Assembly: GCF_015704865.1 (NCBI RefSeq)
Contig: NZ_JADQTO010000032.1
Coordinates: 1-64,000, forward strand
DNA from: Actinoplanes aureus
GTDB taxonomy: Bacteria > Actinomycetota > Actinomycetes > Mycobacteriales > Micromonosporaceae
DNA length: 64,000 nucleotides
Reading direction: 5' to 3'
Positions 14,869 through 22,573 of this stretch are shown piece after piece (position 1 is the stretch's first letter; each line of letters opens with the position of its first letter). A program made the position numbers and the translations under genes. Under the pieces are notes generated by a model, which had not been told where the DNA came from, made no database searches, and was given only the letters and a program-made list of their open reading frames with translations.

Positions 14869-15731
14869 CCGTCTCGACGACCAGCGTCGCACCCGCAGCA
14901 ACCGCTGCGGGTGCGGCCCCGACCGCCGAGCCGACCCTGTTTTACCTCGGCACTCACCAACCGCACTGGCTGCGCCTGGGCGTGCCGTTGTTCGTCTCGG
15001 ATCGGCGGCTGCGCCGCTACCGGCAGCTGCCCGAGGCCACCGCCTCGTGGGCACTGGATTCCGGCGGTTTCACCGAACTCAGCCAGTACGGCACCTGGGA
15101 TACCGGCCCCACCCCGGCGGCATATGCCGCCCGCGTCCGCCGCTACCGCGACGAGATCGGCCAGCTCGACTGGGCGGCACCGCAGGACTGGATGTGCGAA
15201 CCCGTGGTGCTCGCCAAGACCGGTCTGACTATCACCGAGCACCAGGCCCGCACCGTCGGGAACTACCTACGGCTGCGTGACCTCGCCCCGGACCTACCGT
15301 GGGTGCCGGTAGTCCAGGGCTGGACACCCGGCGACTACCTGCGTTGCGCCGACCGCTACGCCCGCGCCGGAGTCGACCTCGCCCGGGCGCGGCTAGTCGG
15401 GGTCGGATCGGTGTGCCGCCGCCAATCCACCGCCCTGGTAGGCGAGATCCTCACCGTCCTGCACCAGGCCGGAATCACCCGGCTGCACGGGTTCGGCTTC
15501 AAAACCCTCGGGCTGGCCCGGCACGGTCACCTACTCACCTCAGCCGACTCGATGGCCTGGAGCGCCCAAGCCCGCCGCGCACCTGCCCTGCCCGGCTGCA
15601 TCACTCACCGCAACTGCGCCAACTGCGTCCGCTATGCCATGGCGTGGCGCATCCGCGTCCTCGCTGCCATCACGACCGGGACAGCACAGCCTGCGCTGTT
15701 CGGAATCGACCCGGGCGGGTGGCCGGCATGA
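14865..15731 (+). CDS. TGT/DpdA-like deazaguanine transglycosylase
   Basis: A 288-residue protein with features of tRNA-guanine transglycosylases and their DNA-acting relatives (DpdA). Residues 65-69 read DSGGF, matching the TGT motif T-DSGGFQ in which the Asp is catalytic. Strands around PWVPVVQGW (about 145-153), LVGVGSVCRR (177-186) and LHGFGFKTLG (207-216) fit the beta/alpha barrel. DSMAW at 228-232 sits where TGT has its nucleophilic Asp. C245, H248, C251 and C254 form a probable zinc site, as TGTs have near the C-terminus. TGT swaps guanine for a 7-deazaguanine in tRNA; DpdA does so in DNA of phages and islands. No preQ0 biosynthesis genes are nearby, so the host would supply the base. 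The gene is coupled by GTGA to the membrane gene and by ATGA to the replication initiator. Whether tRNA or DNA is the substrate cannot be decided here. Confidence 0.75.
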   Translation: MTVSTTSVAPAATAAGAAPTAEPTLFYLGTHQPHWLRLGVPLFVSDRRLRRYRQLPEATASWALDSGGFTELSQYGTWDTGPTPAAYAARVRRYRDEIGQLDWAAPQDWMCEPVVLAKTGLTITEHQARTVGNYLRLRDLAPDLPWVPVVQGWTPGDYLRCADRYARAGVDLARARLVGVGSVCRRQSTALVGEILTVLHQAGITRLHGFGFKTLGLARHGHLLTSADSMAWSAQARRAPALPGCITHRNCANCVRYAMAWRIRVLAAITTGTAQPALFGIDPGGWPA

Positions 15732-17455
15732 CCGCAGCACTTGCCGCACCCGCCTGGTTCCGGCACTCTACCGACCTGCGCCTGCAAGCGATTGCCCGCG
15801 CCGCGCGGCCGGACTTTGACGCCTGGCTGTCACATGTCAGGTCCGCCGCCGCGTGTACCCGGCCGGTCCGGCTGGCCGGGACCATCGCCACCGTCGAAGC
15901 GGCCACCGGCCGCTTGCTGGCCGAACGGGCGACTGCGGACATGCCGGACGGGGTGATCTACAAGCCGTGCGGCAACCGGCGCGAGTCGGTGTGCCCGTCC
16001 TGCTCGAAGCTGTACCAGCGCGACGCCTACCAGGTGGTACGCGCCGGGCTCGTCGGCGGCAAGGGCGTCCCCAAGCAGGTGGCCCACCACCCGGCGGTGT
16101 TCCCGACCTTCACCGCACCCTCGTTCGGCGAGGTCCACACCCGGATCGTCAAGCGGCACACCTGCGCCCGGCGTAAGGACTGCGACTGCCGACCGGAACC
16201 GTGCCACGCACGCCGTGACCTGACCGTCTGCCAGCACGGCGTGCGGCTGGTCTGCTTCGCCCGCCACGAACTCGACGATGCCCGGCTCGGCACGCCACTG
16301 TGCCTGGACTGCTACGACCACGACGCGCACGTCGTCTGGAACCTGATGGTCGGCGAGCTGTGGCGGCGCACCACCATCGCGATCAACCGGTACCTGACGG
16401 GCCTCTGCCGTCGACGCGGCTTCCCGTTCCACGCGGTGCCATACGTGACCGTCGACGGCGACGTCCGGTACCGCAAGGTGCCACCGTTCCGGCTCTCGTT
16501 CGGCAAGGCGGCCGAGATGCAACGCCGCGCCGTCGTGCACCTGCACGCCATCGCTCGCCTCGACGGCCGCGACCCCGACGACGACACCGCGATCCCGCCC
16601 CCACCGTCCGGCCTGGACGCCGCCGACATCAAGGCCGCGATCGACCACGCCGCCGCGACCATCGCGTTCACCACCGACACCGGCAACCCGGTCGGCTGGC
16701 GGATCGCCTGGGGCGACCAGGTCCACACCAAGCTGATTACCGTCGCCGCCGACGGCGAGGTCACAGACGCCCAGGTCGCCGCCTACCTCGCCAAGTACGC
16801 CACCAAATCGACCGAGATCACCGGGCACTCCTCGGCCCGGCTATGCGACGAGACCATCACCTTGTACGCCGACGCGCACGGTAGCCACACCGAACGGCTC
16901 ATTGAAGCCTGCTGGCGACTCGGCGACACCGGCCACAACCCGACAACGGACCCGGCCGACCTGCTGCGACTGCGCACACCGTCCACCGGCGGAGTACTCG
17001 GCCCGACGCGAACCTGTCCGGCGTGCGGCACTCGCACCCGCTGCCGCACCTGCCCGGCCTGCTCCGCCCGGACCGCTGAGGAAGCTAGGACAGCCGCCGC
17101 ACAGCAGATGGCCGAGACGACCGCCAAGCCGCGGCCGGCCGACCCTCGGCCCCGGCTGCGGCGCTGGGCTCACATGCTCGGCTTCGGCGGCCACTTCCTC
17201 ACCAAGTCCCGCCACTACTCGATCACCTTCGCCCTGCTCCGCGACCAGCGGATCGTGTTCCGCCGCCTCCAGAACAGTGGCCCGGAACAGACCGAACCCG
17301 GCGGAGAACCGACCACCCTGATCGTCAACTTCCTCCAATTCGTCGGCGCCGGCTGGCACACCACCGCCGACGCCATGCTCGCCAACACCTCCGCCGCGAT
17401 GGCCCGAGAGCACGCCGAAACCGCCAGGCACCACCTAACCACCCTGGCCGCGTGA
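15728..17455 (+). CDS. RepSA-type replication initiator
   Basis: A 575-residue initiator that starts replication of the excised element. ATG 15728 overlaps the previous stop. The N-terminal third has paired Cys (YKPCGNRRESVCPSCSKLYQ) typical of this family, then CARRKDCDCRPEPC and LCLDCYDHDAHVVWN. The core carries FHAVPYVTVDGD and the downstream motif YLAKYATKSTE, which hold the endonuclease tyrosine region of RepSA/pSAM2-like initiators. A second Cys cluster (CPACGTRTRCRTC) precedes the C-terminal RRWAHMLGFGGHFLTKSRHYS segment. RepSA proteins act in rolling-circle replication of AICEs. Confidence 0.9.
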   Translation: MTAALAAPAWFRHSTDLRLQAIARAARPDFDAWLSHVRSAAACTRPVRLAGTIATVEAATGRLLAERATADMPDGVIYKPCGNRRESVCPSCSKLYQRDAYQVVRAGLVGGKGVPKQVAHHPAVFPTFTAPSFGEVHTRIVKRHTCARRKDCDCRPEPCHARRDLTVCQHGVRLVCFARHELDDARLGTPLCLDCYDHDAHVVWNLMVGELWRRTTIAINRYLTGLCRRRGFPFHAVPYVTVDGDVRYRKVPPFRLSFGKAAEMQRRAVVHLHAIARLDGRDPDDDTAIPPPPSGLDAADIKAAIDHAAATIAFTTDTGNPVGWRIAWGDQVHTKLITVAADGEVTDAQVAAYLAKYATKSTEITGHSSARLCDETITLYADAHGSHTERLIEACWRLGDTGHNPTTDPADLLRLRTPSTGGVLGPTRTCPACGTRTRCRTCPACSARTAEEARTAAAQQMAETTAKPRPADPRPRLRRWAHMLGFGGHFLTKSRHYSITFALLRDQRIVFRRLQNSGPEQTEPGGEPTTLIVNFLQFVGAGWHTTADAMLANTSAAMAREHAETARHHLTTLAA

Positions 17456-17508
17456 ACGGCCGTCAATCGTCAAGCCCACCTTGACGCCGAAAGAGACGGA
17501 GAGGACCG

Positions 17509-17697
17509 ATGGCAACACCTGTACAGGAACCGTGCTGGACGGTCGCCGACGTGGCTGCCTTCCTGCGCGTGCCGGTGGAGACGCTCTACACCTGGCGCAA
17601 ACGCCGCTACGGCCCACCGGCCGCCCGTATCGGTCGGCACCTGCGCTACGACCCGGACGAGGTCAGGGCCTGGCTTCGGCGACAGGAAGCGGCGTAG
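17509..17697 (+). CDS. xis: Excisionase (Xis), helix-turn-helix
   Basis: A 62-residue protein almost wholly made of a MerR/HTH_17-type winged helix: WTVADVAAFLRVPVETLYTW, then GPPAARIGRHLRYDPDEVRAWL. Xis proteins bend DNA at the attachment site and steer the integrase toward excision. ATG 17509 follows GAGAGGACCG. It ends 2 bases before the integrase ATG, the standard xis-int pairing of AICEs. Confidence 0.9.
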   Translation: MATPVQEPCWTVADVAAFLRVPVETLYTWRKRRYGPPAARIGRHLRYDPDEVRAWLRRQEAA

Positions 17698-17699
17698 CC

Positions 17700-18935
17700 A
17701 TGGGCCATGTCGAAGACCGCTGGTTCAAGGAGGTTCCCGGGCCGGACGGCAAGCCGCAGCGGGTCAGGACCGTCCGGTACGGGCAGGGGCTCCGCTACCG
17801 CGTCCGGTACATCGCCCCCGATGGAAGGGAACGCAGCAAGTCCTTCCCGGATCGCGCGAAGCGTGATGCGGAAGGGTTCCTCGCAGCGATCGAGACCGAC
17901 AAGCGGAGGGGTAGCTATGTCGATCCGAACGCCGGCCGGATGCCCTTTGACGAGTTCGCCGAGACGTGGCTGCGAACCCGCCGATTCGACGAATCTGCGC
18001 GCGGGCCAATCAAGGCTCGGGTGCGGAAGCACGTCATCTCGTACTTCGGTAAGCGTCCGATCGGTACCGTCCAGCCGAGCACGGTCCGGGACTGGGATGT
18101 GGTGCTCATCGGCAAAGGGCTTGCCGACAGCACGAGAGCGGTGCTGTTCGCCCACCTGAGCGGCATTATGACTGCTGCGGTGGACGACGGCCTGATCGTC
18201 AAGAATCCGTGTTCCGCTAAATCAGTAACCGCTCCCGTTCCGGCGCTGAAGCGGATCGTCCCGTGGACGATTGACGCGGTGGCCGCTGTCCGGGAAGGGC
18301 TGCCCCCTCGCTATCGAACAGCGGTCGACATCGGGGCAGGATGCGGTGCCCGGCGCGGAGAGATCTTTGGCGTGTCACCCGAGGACTTCGACTTCGACGA
18401 CGGGTGGCTGACCATTTGCCGTCAGGTGAAGCGCGTCGGCGCGCGATCGGTGTTCGGCCTGCCGAAGAACGACCAGGAGCGACGTGTTCCGTTGCCCGAC
18501 TCGGTCTCGCGGGCCGTACGCGTGCACATCGACGAGTTTCCGCCGGTGCCGGTGACGCTGCCGTGGGAAGACCCGCGCCGAGACGAGCGGGTGACGGTGC
18601 CGCTGTTGCTGACCACGACGTTCCGGACTGCCTGCAAGCAGCAGGTGTTCGCCGCGGTTGCCTGGCATCGCGCCCTTGACGGCGCGGGTCTGGAGCGGAC
18701 ACGCGTCAACGGGATGCACGCGCTGCGGCACTTCTATGCCTCGGCGCTGCTGGATGCGGGCGAGACCATCAAGGCGATCGCGGAGTGGCTGGGTCACGCC
18801 GATCCGGCATTCACGCTGCGGGTGTACGCCCACCTGATGCCGGACAGCCCGGGTCGGGCGCGGAAGGCGCTGGATGCGTTGTTCGACGGTCCGAGCGGCT
18901 TCCACGGCCCAGCCACGGCCCAGAGCGGGGCGTGA
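17700..18935 (+). CDS. int: Tyrosine site-specific integrase
   Basis: A 411-residue tyrosine recombinase. ATG 17700 lies directly after xis; the frame is open upstream, but that part lies inside xis. The N-terminal 75 residues form an AP2-like arm-binding domain, and about 80-175 the SAM-like core-binding domain. Catalytic residues in the C-terminal domain: R218 (GARRGE), K256 (GLPKN), H340 and R343 (HALRH), H366 (LGHADPAF) and nucleophile Y376 (RVYAHL). It integrates and, with Xis, excises the element. The stop is only 19 bases from the neighbouring peptidase gene, so the right attachment site must lie in or next to that gap. Confidence 0.95.
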   Translation: MGHVEDRWFKEVPGPDGKPQRVRTVRYGQGLRYRVRYIAPDGRERSKSFPDRAKRDAEGFLAAIETDKRRGSYVDPNAGRMPFDEFAETWLRTRRFDESARGPIKARVRKHVISYFGKRPIGTVQPSTVRDWDVVLIGKGLADSTRAVLFAHLSGIMTAAVDDGLIVKNPCSAKSVTAPVPALKRIVPWTIDAVAAVREGLPPRYRTAVDIGAGCGARRGEIFGVSPEDFDFDDGWLTICRQVKRVGARSVFGLPKNDQERRVPLPDSVSRAVRVHIDEFPPVPVTLPWEDPRRDERVTVPLLLTTTFRTACKQQVFAAVAWHRALDGAGLERTRVNGMHALRHFYASALLDAGETIKAIAEWLGHADPAFTLRVYAHLMPDSPGRARKALDALFDGPSGFHGPATAQSGA

Positions 18936-18954
18936 TCTCCCTATGACCTGGTCA

Positions 18955-19911
18955 TCAGCGGTCGGTGGTGCTGAAGTGCATGTAGTCCAGGAGGGTGGTC
19001 CACCGGCCGCCCCAGGCGAAGCCGTTCGCCGTGAACGCGCGGGCCGCCCCTTCCGCGTGCACCATGCCCGGCCAGTAGCGTTCGCGGGCCAGCCAGGTGG
19101 CGCTGTTCGGCGGGTCCAGGTAGGTGTGGTTCGGATAGCTGCCGCGGATCATCGGGTTCTGGCGCGGGTTCACGTCGACGGCCAGGCCGTAGGAGTGCTG
19201 TGACCAGGTGGTCGTGCCGGCCACGTAGCGGCATTCGTAGCCGCTGGTCAGCACGCTCTTGTCGGTCAGGGTGGGCATGTTGACCGCGATCGGCTGCATC
19301 ACCATGATCGGGAATCGCCAGTGGTACAGCTTGGCGAACGCGCGCTGCGTCGGCACTGCCATGCTGCGATGCATGATCAGGCTGCCGTTTCGGGCGACGC
19401 CCTGATAGTCGATGTAGCGCACCCAGATCCGGCGCAGGTCGGACGGCTGGACCGGGCACGCCTTCGCCGGGTCGCCGTTGGCCTCGGTCGCGGTCACCGT
19501 CTCCGTCCGGGTCCGCCAAGCGGGCAGTGGCGTGGCCGGGGCGGTCAGCCGCAACATCCCATCGACCTGTAGCTGGTAGCCCTTGCCCAGCCTGTTCCAT
19601 TCACGCAGGTCAGCGATCCGCACGCCGTGCCGTTTCGCGACCTTGGCAAGCGTGTCACCCGGCCGGACAACATGCGCCCGTTGACCCCGCCCAACCCCTC
19701 CCAGCGCCGTCGACCCCGCCCGTCCCGCCCATGCCGGACCCGTTTGATCCGCCTCGGCCCGCGTGGCGCGGGCTTCCTTCGGGCGGCCTTCGACGGGCCC
19801 GCCCCGACCAGGCCGAGCCGGCGCATCCTCCGCCGGGTTCGCCGCCTGTGCGGATGCGATCGGCGTCATCATCAGTAGGGCGGCGAGCATCATGGCCGGG
19901 CGTTTCCACAT
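18955..19911 (-). CDS. Secreted LysM / M15 peptidase (D-Ala-D-Ala carboxypeptidase-like)
   Basis: A 318-residue exported protein. ATG 19911 starts a signal peptide (KRPAMMLAALLMMTPIASAQA). Residues about 25-85 are a polar linker, then a LysM domain (HVVRPGDTLAKVAKRHGVRIADL) binds peptidoglycan. The C-terminal domain is M15_4-like: SQHSYGLAVDVNP supplies the zinc His and Asp, and DYMHFSTTD the second His. Such enzymes cut peptide cross-links. The coding region ends 19 bases from the integrase, so its 3' end may include or adjoin the AICE attachment site. The length and the final motif are normal, so the insertion did not truncate the protein. Confidence 0.85.
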   Translation of the reverse strand: MWKRPAMMLAALLMMTPIASAQAANPAEDAPARPGRGGPVEGRPKEARATRAEADQTGPAWAGRAGSTALGGVGRGQRAHVVRPGDTLAKVAKRHGVRIADLREWNRLGKGYQLQVDGMLRLTAPATPLPAWRTRTETVTATEANGDPAKACPVQPSDLRRIWVRYIDYQGVARNGSLIMHRSMAVPTQRAFAKLYHWRFPIMVMQPIAVNMPTLTDKSVLTSGYECRYVAGTTTWSQHSYGLAVDVNPRQNPMIRGSYPNHTYLDPPNSATWLARERYWPGMVHAEGAARAFTANGFAWGGRWTTLLDYMHFSTTDR

Positions 19912-20064
19912 AGCTTCAGGTTCATGCCGGAGGCCCTTTTTGTCCTCTGAACGGAAGATTGCCCGCTGATCGATCCACCGTTCGGGGCGGGCACCCCGGT
20001 TCCACCACCACAAGGATCAACTCAGGGCCTGAGTGGCATTGCAGCCCGGCCGGGGCTGGTCGCC

Positions 20065-20097
20065 ACGCACCGAATCGGAGCGCCCGATTCGGTGCGT
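20065..20097. terminator. Perfect 14-bp hairpin
   Basis: Arms ACGCACCGAATCGG and CCGATTCGGTGCGT enclose a 5-base loop (AGCGC). No U-run follows, which is usual for actinomycete terminators. It could end leftward transcripts coming from the FAD oxidase gene, or insulate the peptidase promoter. Confidence 0.6.
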
Positions 20098-20365
20098 CAG
20101 CGGCGGCTGGGCAGAGCGAGCCGTCGGGCACGCACGTTGGGGCGTCTCGCGTTACCTGCCTGAGTGGCGGCTCGTCCGCGCCAGCCGCCGTCCAGGCATG
20201 CATCCGAGCCCGCGTTACCTGCCTGAGCGGCGGCTCCTCCGTGTTGCAACCACCGGTTGAATCCGCGCGTCGGGTTGCGTGTGTCAGTGGCGGCTGGGCG
20301 GGGTGAGCCGTCGGCTGCGCACGTTTGGGCGGCCGATTGTGTATCTCAGCAACGGCTGGGCGGGT
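20091..20365. repeat. Five degenerate copies of an AG(C/T)GGCGGCT repeat
   Basis: Two longer copies (about 20091-20142 and 20279-20330) share about 80% over 50 bases, including GGCGGCTGGGC, GAGCCGTCGG and GCACGTT. Two further copies share GCGTTACCTGCCTGAG followed by TGGCGGCTC or CGGCGGCTC (20149-20173, 20212-20236). A fifth is partial (CTCAGCAACGGCTGGGCGG near 20345). Spacing is irregular. Confidence 0.65.
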
Positions 20366-20689
20366 GCCAATGCAACTTGGCTTGAGTCGATCATGGTTGT
20401 GACCTGCCGGTCGGCGAGGGCGGGGGCCGGCGATCTCCCGGGCGGCAGCGACCCCGTCGCGGTGTTCTGGCTGGTCAGGGAACTGCAACCTCTCGGCTTC
20501 GGAAACAAGCGGAGTGGCGGCCGGGGAGGCACGGGCAGGGCGGCTCGGCTGGAGAGGGCGACCACGTGCCTGGGCCCGGCGGGCGCGCTGGGGCCGGGAC
20601 CAGGCAACGTGGTCGCGCGGTAGCGGGGGACGGCCCCGGTTCGGCGGGAGGTGCGGACGCGTACCGGAAAAGGAGCGTGAGCGAAACGC

Positions 20690-21973
20690 TCAGACCGACA
20701 CCGGGAAGTTGCTCCGAAACAGCGACGAAGGATCATGCTGCTTCTTGATGGCGCGAAGCCGGTCCACCACCTCAGGACCGAAGGCGTCGGCGACCGTCTC
20801 CCGCGGGTTGAGGAAGGTGAAGGCCTTGCGGCCGCTCACCGGCAGCGATGCGGCGAGGGCGGCCTGCTTGGCGAGGACCGCCGCGGGGTCGGCGGCGAGG
20901 CCGAACAGGTAGAGCGCGAACGGTTCGGTCAGCGGGCCGTGCGGGCTGTCGGAGGGGCGGGTGAAAGCGCCGCCGAGGTGGCGGATCTGGACGCTCAGCA
21001 GAGGGGCGATCGGTGAGGCCAGGAGTGCGGCGACGGTGGTGTCGGACAGGTCGGTCAGCAGTTCGCTGTGGGACAGGCCGGCGCTCGGGTCGGTGGGTTC
21101 GGCGGTGATCGAGCCCAGCTCGTCGACGGCCATGACGCGCCGGCTGTCCGACAGCGGCGTGGGCAGGGCGTCGAGTGGGGCCAGCAGTTCGCGCGCGGTG
21201 GCGGCGGACCCGAGGTAGGTGGTGTCGACGGCGACCATCGGGTCGGCGCCGGGGAAGTGCAGCAGGTCGAGCCAGACGGTCAGCTCGTCGGGCGCGGTGG
21301 CGGCGATCCGGCGGAAGGTTTCGATTACGGCGGGGGTGTGCTCGCCGGACCACAGGACGCGGCCTCCGTAGAGGTGCGGTGCCGGGTGCAGGGCCAGTTC
21401 CAGGGCGGTGACCACGGCGAAGTCGCCGCCACCGCCGCGCAGGGCCCAGAACAGGTCGGGGTCCGATGCGGCGGTGACGTGGCGGGGTGTGCCGGTGGCG
21501 TCGACGATGTCGAAGGCGAGGACGCTGTCGGCGACCCACCCGTGGGCGCGGCCGAACCAGCTGAGCCCGCCGCCGAGGGCGACGCCGGTGACGCTGACGA
21601 TCGGGGAGCTGCCGGGGAGGCCGGTCAGGCCGTGCGGTGCGGCGGCGGCTTGCAGGCGGCCGGAGGGTACGCCGGCGCCGATCCGGGCGCGGTGGGCGGC
21701 CGGGTCGATCTCGATGGTGTCGAGGCGGCGGGTGCGGAGCAGGATCGTGCCTTCGGTACGCCCGCTGGCGCCGTGCCCGTTCGGCTGGGTGGTGACGGTC
21801 AGCCCGGTGGCCCGGGCGTGCCGGATCAGGGCGGCGACGTCGTCCGCGTCGGCCGCCTCGACGACGGCGTCGACCGGCTGCTCGACGGCGCGGTTCCAGG
21901 GGCTGCGTGCGGTGTCGAAGCCGGGCGTGTGTGGCAGCCAGACCTGGCCGCGGACGGTGGCGTCGAGGGTCAT
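20690..21973 (-). CDS. FAD-dependent oxidase, berberine-bridge type
   Basis: A 427-residue flavoprotein of the FAD_binding_4/BBE class. ATG 21973 is used because GGAGAG lies 6 bases upstream; ATG 22003 is possible but overlaps the neighbouring gene. The FAD domain shows VTTQPNGHGASG and the pyrophosphate segment GLPGSSPIVSVTGVALGGG. The His in PNGHG sits where many relatives attach FAD covalently. The WALRGGGGDFAVVT motif follows. The C-terminal substrate domain ends with the BBE motif (KKQHDPSSLFRSNFP). The substrate is unknown; relatives oxidise sugars, alkaloids or antibiotics. It lies 29 bases downstream of an Rrf2 regulator gene and is probably controlled by it. Confidence 0.85.
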   Translation of the reverse strand: MTLDATVRGQVWLPHTPGFDTARSPWNRAVEQPVDAVVEAADADDVAALIRHARATGLTVTTQPNGHGASGRTEGTILLRTRRLDTIEIDPAAHRARIGAGVPSGRLQAAAAPHGLTGLPGSSPIVSVTGVALGGGLSWFGRAHGWVADSVLAFDIVDATGTPRHVTAASDPDLFWALRGGGGDFAVVTALELALHPAPHLYGGRVLWSGEHTPAVIETFRRIAATAPDELTVWLDLLHFPGADPMVAVDTTYLGSAATARELLAPLDALPTPLSDSRRVMAVDELGSITAEPTDPSAGLSHSELLTDLSDTTVAALLASPIAPLLSVQIRHLGGAFTRPSDSPHGPLTEPFALYLFGLAADPAAVLAKQAALAASLPVSGRKAFTFLNPRETVADAFGPEVVDRLRAIKKQHDPSSLFRSNFPVSV

Positions 21974-22002
21974 GTCGCTCTCCGATTCTGGGTGGGTGCG
22001 CA

Positions 22003-22479
22003 TCAGGCGCGCAGCGCGGAAGAGGTGTTGCCCGGTGCCGCGGGGTACTGCTGCTCGACGTCGGCCTTCAGCCCGGCGAGCGTCTGTGCGGCGAGCTCAC
22101 GTCGCCAGGCCATGTCGGCCCGGTGCATGGCCTGCGAGATCAGGCACGCCTGCCGGTAGTCGACGGCGGGGTCGGCACCCGGCCCCTGCTTGAGTAGCTG
22201 CACACAGCGGAACGCCTCGTCCGGTCCCTCGATCGCGACCACGATGTCGAGCACGGTGATCTGCTCGGGACTGCGGGCGAGCCGGAAACCGCCACGCGGG
22301 CCCGGCGTCGAGGAGACGATGCCGGCGCGGGCCAGGGCCTGCATCTGCTTATTGAGGTACGCCGCGGGCAGCGCGTAGAAGGCGGCCAGCTTCGCGGTCG
22401 GGACCGCCTGGTCGCCGGGCAGCCAAGTCAGGTTGAGGCAGGTGTGCAGTGCCCACTCGACGCCCTCGCTCATCCGCAT
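22003..22479 (-). CDS. Rrf2 family transcriptional regulator
   Basis: A 158-residue winged-helix regulator starting at ATG 22479. The helix-turn-helix is in VPTAKLAAFYALPAAYLNKQMQALARAGIV, followed by the wing GPRGGFRLAR. Iron-sulfur sensing Rrf2 proteins have three Cys near residue 95; here only two are seen (in FRCVQLL and RQACLI), so cluster binding is doubtful and redox or ligand sensing may differ. It forms a leftward unit with the FAD oxidase. The inverted repeat at 22481-22501 abuts its start and is the likely autoregulatory site. Confidence 0.87.
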   Translation of the reverse strand: MRMSEGVEWALHTCLNLTWLPGDQAVPTAKLAAFYALPAAYLNKQMQALARAGIVSSTPGPRGGFRLARSPEQITVLDIVVAIEGPDEAFRCVQLLKQGPGADPAVDYRQACLISQAMHRADMAWRRELAAQTLAGLKADVEQQYPAAPGNTSSALRA

Positions 22480-22480
22480 A

Positions 22481-22501
22481 TCTGGACACTACATATCCAG
22501 A
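22481..22501. promoter_or_regulatory. Inverted repeat operator for Rrf2 regulator
   Basis: TCTGGA (22481-22486) and TCCAGA (22496-22501) form an inverted repeat with a 9-base spacer and A/T-rich flanks (ATA before, ATT after). It lies 2 bases before the rrf2-type start codon in the divergent promoter region. Confidence 0.55.
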
Positions 22502-22515
22502 ATTGCGATCCACTA

Positions 22516-22529
22516 GTGATCTAGATCAC
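22516..22529. promoter_or_regulatory. Crp-like palindrome upstream of sugar ABC operon
   Basis: GTGATCTAGATCAC is a perfect 14-bp palindrome and matches the Crp/GlxR consensus TGTGA-N6-TCACA in its inner positions (only the first T differs). It lies 45 bases before the binding-protein start codon, a position that suits control of carbohydrate uptake. Confidence 0.55.
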
Positions 22530-22573
22530 AACGCCCTACGGTCATCGATGAACACCTAGCGAAGGAGTCACCG

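Larger units (their letters stand above)
5443..18935 (+). mobile_element. AICE of the pSAM2 type (approximate extent)
   Basis: Contains the full AICE module set: NUDIX and GntR regulators, FtsK-type translocase, SSB, Spd-like membrane proteins, RepSA initiator, Xis and tyrosine integrase, with overlapping genes in between. The right end is within about 20 bases of 18935. The left end is uncertain: it could lie at the direct repeat near 5329, or further left among the accessory genes. I found no tRNA gene and no duplicated attachment core, so the limits given are the functional extent, not the exact ends. Confidence 0.85.
19912..20689. other. Long intergenic stretch with hairpin and degenerate repeats
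   Basis: About 780 bases with no convincing gene. It contains a perfect 14-bp hairpin (20065-20097) and five related repeat copies between about 20091 and 20365. Open frames across it carry repeated peptides that merely reflect the DNA repeats. The right half (20370-20690) shows nothing I recognise. Confidence 0.6.

Noticed and set aside
15299..15727. Longer N-terminus for the replication initiator
   Set aside because: The frame is open upstream, but it lies inside the TGT-like gene. ATG 15728 overlaps that gene's stop, as at all neighbouring junctions.
17481..17699. Longer N-terminus for the integrase
   Set aside because: This part is the xis gene read in another frame; ATG 17700 gives the normal integrase length.
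18936..18954. tRNA gene or attachment core next to the integrase
   Set aside because: The 19-base gap cannot hold a tRNA, and I could not find its sequence or the neighbouring peptidase end repeated near the left end of the element. Only TGATCTC is shared with the 5.3/5.9 kb repeats, which is too short.
20091..20365. CRISPR array
   Set aside because: The copies differ in length and sequence, spacing is irregular (63 bases between the two best copies), and no cas gene is near.
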